Part shown: positions 57,124 through 64,000 of the stretch, in pieces | Layout of the letters: every line of letters starts with the position of its first letter | Position numbering within the stretch: the first letter of the stretch is position 1 | Assembly (NCBI GenBank): GCA_030686995.1 | Contig: JARVZY010002408.1 | Coordinates: 509,501-573,500 of the forward strand | Source: Artemisia argyi | Taxonomy: Eukaryota > Streptophyta > Magnoliopsida > Asterales > Asteraceae | Reading direction: 5' to 3' | Length of the DNA stretch: 64,000 nt | Translations under genes and position numbers: made by a program | The notes under the pieces: generated by a model | What the model was told of the DNA's origin: nothing | Database searches by the model: none | What the model saw: only the letters and a program-made list of their open reading frames with translations

Positions 57124-58154
57124 TATATTTATATGTATTATACCTTTGTTCTGAAATTTTTTCATTACTTAAATAGGTGGAACAACTGCACCTATTATGG
57201 TTAATTAACTCTCAAAAATAGATGAAATATCAAAGATGGATGTACGGTGACCGAGTCTAACTGCTATAAATGGACATGGTCTGTGCATCCATCTTTGATA
57301 CTTTGTCAGTATTTTTGTCATGTGTGGAAAACTAGAGGGGGGGGGGGGGGGGCGTTGAATAGTTTTACGTCATTTTAATTTTACTATAAAAACTTTGTTT
57401 CAAATACTTCGATTCAATTTTATGTGAAATCAAGTCTTGCACAATATGAATAAATATAACTAAGTATGTAATTGAAGACTATGTAAGTAAATTAATAAAT
57501 GAAAGATAAGAGATGGAAGGATCAAACCATAACACAAGGATTTATAGTGGTTTGGTAACGAAGCACCTCTTCGCCTTACTCCACTCCTCGAGTCTCTTAC
57601 TTGAGATTTTTCTTCACTATGTCAGGTGGAGAAAACCGTACACACCTTTGCTTACACCAATTTTTGATACTAATCAAAATGTCGAGTTCTAATCCTAGCT
57701 AGAACCAATCTCACGACTTCAATCACTACACGACTTCGTCACAACTTCTTCACAACTTCTACACACCACAACTACTTTACAACTCCTCACAACTTCTACA
57801 CTACTTCTTCACACCACAACTTCTTCTTCTTCTTCACAACTTCAGACCACCACTAACACACTAATAACCTTACTATTTAAACCACACATTGATCTACTTA
57901 TTACACAACTATACACACCACACTTCTACAAATAATTTACACAACTTCAAAACAATATCTACTAAACTACAATATTTCTTTTCTTGTTGATAAAGGAGTA
58001 TTCGTATCTTACACTTGAATGATTTAAGCTTGGATCACTTGGAAACAAAAGCTTATGATTATATAATCAAAGGATTTAGAATGAAGTATAAGATGAATTA
58101 CAACAGAAAGTTTAGAATGCAAAAGGTGAGAAAAAATGCGAAGAATGATCCAGA

Positions 58155-58161
58155 ATTTATA
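58155..58161 (-). promoter_or_regulatory. TATA box of the LTR remnant
   Basis: TATAAAT on the minus strand, followed by a CT-rich leader, with the palindrome ending three bases upstream. Confidence 0.45.
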
Positions 58162-58163
58162 GG

Positions 58164-58275
58164 CAAAGCTGAGGAGCGGGGCCGGTCCCCTTAAAGTGTG
58201 ACCGACCCCCATAAACTTTAAGGGGGTCGCCCTTATATTTAAGGGGCCGCCCCTTCCAAACGTTCCTCAGCTTTG
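58164..58275. repeat. Large imperfect palindrome (112 bp)
   Basis: Nested perfect arms: CAAAGCTGAGGA (58164-58175) with TCCTCAGCTTTG (58264-58275); GGGGC (58178) with GCCCC (58249); CCCCTTAAA (58187-58195) with TTTAAGGGG (58238-58246); CGACCCCC (58203-58210) with GGGGGTCG (58222-58229). The innermost loop is 11 bases. GC-rich in an AT-rich neighbourhood. Confidence 0.85.
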
Positions 58276-58399
58276 TTTCTTTATGGGGAATGTTTTTTCT
58301 GGAATATTTTTTTCATTTTTGGTTGCAATTTTGAATTTAAATATTTATTATGAATTAAACATTTACCTTTATTTAACAAAAATATTTTGTAAAAGAAAT

Positions 58400-59090
58400 A
58401 AAATGTATATAACATTTTATAAAAAATTCAATGATTAAATTAAAGTTCATTTGATCATAAAGTGCATTAGACATTTGTTTATTCATACCTTAAGTGATTA
58501 GATTTGTAAAAATGAATATTTTCAACTAAATACTTGTTTACCTAATGATTTTATGTTTAATGATTTTACTTTTGTGATTATCAAAACGTAGAGATATCGA
58601 AAAATATTAATAACGTTTTTAGCCATTATATATATCAACATCATGGCCAGATTTTTACAGTCATCCACCTGAGTACAATAGACTCTATCTCAGATCGAGA
58701 CTGAGTACTAGTAAGTTGGCATATACATACTTTGTCTACCTGTTTTTTCGTTTACAATTTTCTAAGCATTCTTGATAATACAGTAATGTTTCCATTTACT
58801 GGATTACATACCAAGCCAAAGCCACCACGTATAATACCTGAGGTCTATATATTGCTTATTCTTTATCTGGCAATTGGGTTTTAAATTTGAAGTAGGAACT
58901 AAGGGTATAATAAACATGTAACATCGTCAGTCAATATCGATAAATGAAGATTATGATGTAGTTTATAATGAAAAATCATTTTACTTTAAAGTCCAACACG
59001 TTTTTCATTTTTAATATTTGCAAAAGATGTTAAACGTAATTATCCCTTCTAAGTTCCCACTACAGTTCCTTCTGTTGTGTCAACATTCTA
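58400..59090. other. No recognisable feature
   Basis: AT-rich sequence without coding character, repeat or motif that could be supported. Confidence 0.5.
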
Positions 59091-59655
59091 GCAAATCGCT
59101 TGGTGCAGACATTTACATAAAGAGTGTTGAAAAAGCAAAAGGGACTGGAAGGGTACCTCAGAAGGGTTAACTATGTTGCTTTTTGCCTATTACATTTAAA
59201 CTATTTTATGTATATTGCCAGATTCAGTTCCACAAAAGGGTCTGATCATTGGTTGAGTGCATTTACCAAAGAAATTTACGAAATGAGAGAGAATGGTGTA
59301 TCAGGTTATTTGGTGCAGATTACTTTTTCGCATCATCCTCTTTTGTTTCCCATATATTTTTGGAAATTGCAATCTATTATTGATCAGGGCCTTTTGTAGA
59401 ACTGGAACTGAAAATATGCAAGAACATATTTTCTATCACAAACGTTAAACATCAGGTGTCAATATTGGCAAAGAAAGAAAACCACGTATCCTTCATTTGT
59501 TAATATTGACACGTAATGTTCAGCATATATGTTGTTTTTATCTTTTTTTTCTCCAATGTCTTTTGTTACTTAAATGGCCTAGCAATACGCCTGGTGCAGG
59601 CCATTGTGTAAAGACTTTTTGAAGAGCAAAAGAGGCTGGAGAGGAGGTAAGAACT
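59091..59655 (+). other. Two exon-like related segments
   Basis: Segments at about 59097-59158 and 59583-59644 are related: cgcttggtgcagacatttac and cgcctggtgcaggccattgt, then a shared 'gcaaaag(g/a)g(a/g)ctgga' part. One frame of the second reads AWCRPLCKDFLKSKRGWRGG without stops; the first has one stop in that frame. Each is preceded by an acceptor-like 'ctag' and the second is followed by 'ggtaagaac'. Possibly duplicated exon relics of an unrecognised gene; no function is suggested. Confidence 0.25.
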
Positions 59656-61270
59656 ACTAATTATATTGACATTTTTGGAAAAAAAGAAAAAAAAAAGAAA
59701 AAGAAAAAAAAAAGGGATACCTCGTGTAGAATGTGTGCTTTGACAGTATGAAATAGCGGTTTGATTTAAACGTGAAAAAAAAAATGTTATATGGCGATGA
59801 TGATTATTCTGCGTGTCAGCTCTTCCATGCCTTAGCTTCACAAAAAATGTGACTCGACCAGAAATTAAATCTGGTTGCAGCCGTGCCGTATGTATTGAGC
59901 TTAAACATAAATTATAGATCTTAGCCTAGTTAATATGAAAACCTGGAGAAATAACAAAAGTATGTGTGTGCTTATTCATGGAAAGAATAACTGCCAACGA
60001 GTATCGTTCTCTATGAGGACTAAGCATATATATAATTTGGTATTACGTTCATGTTTTTTACACTAATATCATATGTGATTTAACACTAATATCACATGTG
60101 ATTTTTCATGCAAATTTCAATAACGAAAAAATGAGAAAAATACGTGAGAAAATGAGAAAAAAAAAATTGTCGAAAGTATATCAAAGTACCCGTCTATAGA
60201 AAGATTATTAAATACTCGTCGCGATGGTGTAATTATTTTTGCTTAACGATTAACGGTTTAAGAAATATCTAAATTATAAAAAATATGTAAAATATTTAAA
60301 TGTTTTTAATCTCAACATTTTAAATTGATGGTAGTGATGAGTCCCTTGTAAGATAAGTTTGGTATCCTCGATAACATATTTATAATATTTACACGTTAAA
60401 CAAATTTAACTGTTATGTGTTACTTTATACTCCGTAATATTCATATTTATAATATTCATCACTCAAAAGCACAATATTACATAGGTTGGGATTAGTTAGT
60501 TTTTGTTTTTTCATGTGTAAAACAATTTATAAGTAAAAATTAATCGATTTAAATAAAATTTCAGCAGTAACGAAAATCCAATCTGCATAAATTCCCGCGC
60601 TTCATAGTGGAGCACGAGTAAAAGAGTCCGCATTATTTAATTATATGAAACTTAAATTTTGGTTAAGTATCTTTCAAGAAATGAAAATGGTTTACGGGTT
60701 AAGTGATGATTTTTTGTTAGGCAAGTTTGAAAATGAATGAAAAGAGACAGGTGTCTATTGTAAATAGGCCCAACAAACTCACTTTTGAATAGAAGTGTCA
60801 TGAGACAACACGCATCCCTCTTTCTCACCAAAAAAAAGTACCATTTCTGCTTTTTCCAACAAGCAACGTGTCTATCCCTCCCAAACATCTCGGTATATGT
60901 TTGATTCTTATGTCTCAAAAATAATTCATTTTTGTTTTATTTTTAACAAAATAATTATTTTTGTTGACACGTAGTTAATTGTTACTCCGTACTTCAACAA
61001 GATGAACAAGTGTCGTGATGGTAGTCTAGTGTTTGCTTTTCTCTGAATCTAAATCAAAATTTAAATTGCATATTTATATATATTCTAAAAACCGTGAGGT
61101 TCACTGTAGCAACAGTGCTCATGTAAGTTCACATTTACCAATTTTAGCCCTTGAGAAGTTAGTCCTTAACAACCGTTATCTAACAAACGTGGATTAAATT
61201 TGAAATAGAACAATAACTTCAGGGGCTTTTTCTGTACAAATAATAAACAAAAACAACCCCTAAGGTTAAT
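59656..61270. other. No recognisable gene
   Basis: AT-rich, with short A runs (59675-59715, 59775-59785) and 'actaatatcacatgtgattt' in two near copies at 60060-60102. Short ORFs here have no family resemblance. Confidence 0.5.
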
Positions 61271-61279
61271 TTTTTCACC

Positions 61280-61299
61280 GTTAGTCCCTAAGGACTAAC
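61280..61299. repeat. Short palindrome GTTAGTCC / GGACTAAC
   Basis: 8-bp perfect arms with loop CTAA, in a region rich in 'tagtccct' words. Confidence 0.7.
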
Positions 61300-61389
61300 T
61301 TTGCAAAAAACACCACGTTAAGGGACTAAAACTGAAAATAACGTTGCTAGAGTGCCAAACAGTAAAAAGTCAGTTTGTAATAGTGCATG

Positions 61390-61942
61390 TACTGTAGCTA
61401 AGGATTTTACGCTTTTAGTCCCTCACGTTAGCTATAAATTGCACAGTTAGTCCCCTGTTAGCGATCTTTTGCAAGTTTAGTCCCTAAAAAAATTAAAAAT
61501 AATAAAAATAATAAAAGTAATTGACCGTTCTATTTCGAGTTTGGATTAAACACAACATTCCCGCAGCAACCCGCGGGTGCCCCGGCTCGTTTGAATCTAA
61601 ATTTAAGGCGTAAATGTTTGAATTTGATCGCATTTGAACAGGGAAAAAAACTCATGTTTGAATCGCATACTGTAGCTAAGGATTTTACGCTTTTAGTCCC
61701 TCACGTTAGCTATAAATTGCACCGTTAGTCCCCCGTTAACGATCTTTTGCAAATTTAGTCCCTAAAAAAATTAAAAATAATAAAAATAATAAAAGTAATT
61801 GACCGTTCTATTTCGAGTTTGGATTAAACACAACATTCCCGCAGCAACGCGCGGGTGCCCCGGCTCGTTTGAAAAATTTAAGGCGTAAATGTTTGAATTT
61901 GATCGCATTTGAACAGGGAAAAAAACTCATGTTTGAATCGCA
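61390..61942. repeat. 278-bp tandem duplication with Helitron-end-like hairpins
   Basis: Copies 61390-61667 and 61668-61942 are about 96-98% identical by eye. Each includes 'ttagtccctcacgttagc' words and the GC-rich hairpin CCCGC..GCGGG (in cattcccgcagcaacgcgcg of the second copy), followed by 'ggctcgtttga'. Hairpins of this form occur at plant Helitron 3' ends, but the required CTRRT terminus is not present (CTCGT), so only the duplication is certain. Confidence 0.85.
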
Positions 61943-62073
61943 CATTTGCTTGCTTGTACTAATTCTTTTTTGGTTTTTTTTTTTGTGTCAGCAAGAGGTA
62001 TTCAGACACCCCTCTCAAATCTAGACCATTAAGATCTTACTGCATCTGAACACGTCTGAACGTGTAAAAAAAA

Positions 62074-62226
62074 TAATCGGTTAGAACGACCAAAATGTCT
62101 GACCGCATCAGAACGAATCAGATTAAGAGGCTGTTAAACGTCTGAAAGGGAAAAAAAAACAATCGGTCTTAACGACCAAAATATCTGACCGCGTCTGAAC
62201 GGTTCAAATTAAGATGCTGTTAAAAG
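62074..62226. repeat. Pair of ~67-bp MITE-like repeats
   Basis: 62074-62140 and 62161-62226 share 'aatcggt..taacgaccaaa', 'tctgaccgc' and 'aagatgctgttaaa'-like blocks. Nearby are related words (gcatctgaacacgtctgaac) and a (TTTG)n tract at 62279-62300. Such 'CAGATTAAGAGG' blocks are recalled from plant MITEs, but no terminal inverted repeat was defined. Confidence 0.5.
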
Positions 62227-62651
62227 CATTTTTATGAAAAACAAACACCACCTAATATATTATAAAGATATATGGCCCGTTTGTTTGTTTGTTTGTTTTG
62301 TAAGTGGGTATATAATTAAATTAGATTTTGATTTAAATTTGTATTAGAATTTCAATTTGGATTTAATATAAGAGAGATAAAATATAGTATAAGATAAATA
62401 AATAATTATTTATAATTATAGAAATTGTTTAAATTGATTTTTATTGTTGGAAAAAGACAATATAAAGAGATATATGTGGTGCAAGTATAAATTGGGCTAA
62501 CACAACATGAGTATAATTTTAAAACTTGGACAGTGACATTATTTGAGAAATACCAAATTTAAAAGGTTGATTCGTACGCCCACTCCTTTCGACCAAACAA
62601 GTATTTTTTTTACCATAAATCCCTAAACCTATGCCAACCTCAGGGGCGGGG

Positions 62652-63055
62652 GTCACGTGACCCCTCTCCGAACAAAATTGTAGTGTAAAGTTTTGAAAAT
62701 TTTCGGCTATTTTTGTAATTTGCCCCCACCCTCAACGAACATATTTTTAATGTAGTTTTTAAAAATTATCATATTTTTCCCCCTCAACAATAAAGTTCTG
62801 GCTCCTCCCCTGGCCAACCCCCTCAACCAAACGAGTCCATAATCATTTTGTATTTGGTTTTATAACTACACGTGTACCGTGCATAACAATGGCATTTTAT
62901 AGCGTCATATAGTTTTAGTGGTAAAAAAAGTTTATAGGTAATAAACAAAAAATAATAAAAGTTTGATGATTTGAGGATTAAACATAATGTTTTGAAACCC
63001 TGTTCGACCCGAGTGGTTCAACCTATTAAACCATTAAAAAGCATTCGATCAAGTT
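62652..63055. repeat. Direct repeat copy 1 (unit ~930 bp)
   Basis: 'gtcacgtgacccct' through 'gcattcgatcaagtt' matches 63583-64000. The unit seems to continue to 63582, where copy 2 begins. Copy 2 has a longer C run. Confidence 0.9.
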
Positions 63056-63119
63056 TCTAAAATTTTGGACTTAAAGCGTGGTTGGTTGAAGATGTAATAA
63101 TTTTCGTATGTAGTATGCA

Positions 63120-63345
63120 GGGTTCTAAAAAGCGTGTCATGTCATGGTAGCATTAAGGCGGGCATCAAGGCGCGAGGCTTGACTTTCACGTTATGAAATA
63201 GATAAAGGTATTGACTCTAGACGTAACGTGAAGTGAGGCGTGAAAAAACGCGATAAAACATGCTAAAGCGTGTGGCGTCACGCCTTCAGATTTCAACTCT
63301 GACGAACAAGCGCGAAAAAGCGCAAGGCGTGATATAATGTATATT
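63120..63345. repeat. AAGGCG/AAAAGCG-rich repeat
   Basis: Words such as 'aaaaagcgtg', 'aaggcgcgagg', 'gaggcgtgaaaaa' and 'aaagcgcaaggcgtg' recur on one strand. The form is that of dispersed plant repeats with 'AAAAGCG' cores; the family is not identified. Confidence 0.4.
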
Positions 63346-63582
63346 GATATTGTTTTATTCTCATTTTCGTTTGTAACGCGTACTTAATTTGATTTCTTTT
63401 AGCTCTTTGGCTCCACGTCTCACCTTTCCATGAGTTAATGACCGATGAATGACAAACGTAAATAGTATTTGCACATGTAAAATGATAATGTAATATATTA
63501 GCTATAATTTAATGTAGCAATTTTTTTACAATTTTTTGCTAAAATTTGTGAGTGCTTTAATTTTCGGCTATTTTATGCACAT

Positions 63583-64000
63583 GTCACGTGACCCCTCGCA
63601 GAAAAAAATTGTAGTGTAAAATTTTGAAAATTTTCGGCTATTTTTGTAATTTGCCGCCCCCCCCCCCCCCCCCACCCCAACGAACCAATTTTTAATGTAG
63701 TTTTTAAAAATTATCATATTTTCCCCCTCAACAATAAAGTTCTGGCTCCGCCCTTGGCCAACCCCCTCAACCAAACGAGCCCATAATCATTTTGTATTTG
63801 GTTTTATAACTACACGAGTACCCGTGCATAACAATGGCATTTTATAGCGTCATATAGTTTTAGTGGTAAAAAAAGTTTATAGGCAATAAACAAAAAATAA
63901 TAAAAGTTTGATGATTTGAGGATTAAATATAATGTTTTGAAACCCTATTCGACCCGAGTGGTTCAACCTGTTAAACCATTAAAAAGCATTCGATCAAGTT
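63583..64000. repeat. Direct repeat copy 2, continues beyond window
   Basis: About 95% identical to 62652-63055 by eye, with a C run of about 18 at 63657-63674 in place of a shorter CCCCCACCC tract. Confidence 0.9.

Larger units (their letters stand above)
57124..58400 (-). mobile_element. Probable Copia-type LTR remnant (minus strand)
   Basis: In sense it has a TATA box (CCTATAAATTCTGG, 58153-58163), then a leader, and further on GGAGTGGAGTAAGGCGAAG and ACCAAACCACTATAAATCCT, a block recalled from U5 regions of SIRE-like Copia LTRs. A ~112-bp palindrome sits just upstream of the TATA box. A G run lies at 57337-57352 and CTTCACAAC-type repeats at 57740-57850. Neither end is defined; no coding remnant is seen. 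Confidence 0.4.

Noticed and set aside
59566..59841. 91-aa minus ORF with a phenylalanine-rich run
   Set aside because: The run comes from an A/G-rich low-complexity tract; no other coding sign.
61560..61620. Calling a Helitron
   Set aside because: Hairpin present, but no CTRRT terminus, no 5' TC end, and no RepHel coding sequence.

Overview
This is a plant nuclear window dominated by nested LTR retrotransposons. No ordinary host gene could be recognised. The polyproteins (a chromodomain Ty3/Gypsy element, two Athila-like Ty3/Gypsy elements with a tRNA-Asp-type primer site, UBN2-type Copia Gag proteins) and a large ORF resembling proteins common in Asteraceae genome annotations (for example Tanacetum) suggest a composite-family (Asteraceae) genome. 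That placement is recalled from family knowledge, not from a search.

Layout. 1-2336 is a diverged Tekay-type LTR (minus). 2337-7944 holds two diverged Athila-type LTR remnants (plus). 7945-8411 is a Copia gag fragment (minus). An old, dead Athila-like element ('Athila2', minus) starts inside that gag at 8412 and runs to a truncated end at 57123. Its 3' LTR is split by two later insertions. The first is a Tekay/chromovirus element (about 8991-35839, minus), whose integrase is itself interrupted by a young Athila-like element ('Athila1', 12741-27305, minus, TSD GTAGG). The second is a very young Copia-derived element (37607-46005, plus, TSD AAACT). From 57124 to the right edge there is no recognisable gene, only decayed repeats: a Copia-like LTR remnant with a large palindrome, a 278-bp tandem duplication, MITE-like repeats and a ~930-bp direct duplication.

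How the parts work together. Athila1 keeps an uninterrupted 1932-codon gag-pol, two near-identical LTRs, PBS and PPT, but its RT catalytic box reads FMND instead of FMDD. Tekay has two nonsense codons plus the insertion. Athila2 has several stops and a frameshift. The Copia-derived element has canonical LTRs, PBS and PPT but no protease, integrase or RT. It carries an intact gag ORF, an unrelated 958-aa ORF with its own TATA box, and a divergent antisense 145-aa ORF with its own TATA box. It looks like a recently mobilised non-autonomous element carrying extra cargo genes.

The most interesting signal is an array of four RNA-pseudoknot-like modules between the pol stop and the polypurine tract of both Athila-like elements, with a ninth copy in the non-coding middle of the Copia-derived element. 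Each has a 7-bp stem CCnnnAG/CTnnTGG whose loop ends in GG and is complementary to a segment 15-17 nt downstream that begins with CC. Three different loop classes each match their own partner segment, and the stem deviations are G-U wobbles on the sense strand only. A second signal is a short motif (TTWCCACTG) repeated more than twenty times through the LTRs, ORFs and spacer of the Copia-derived element.
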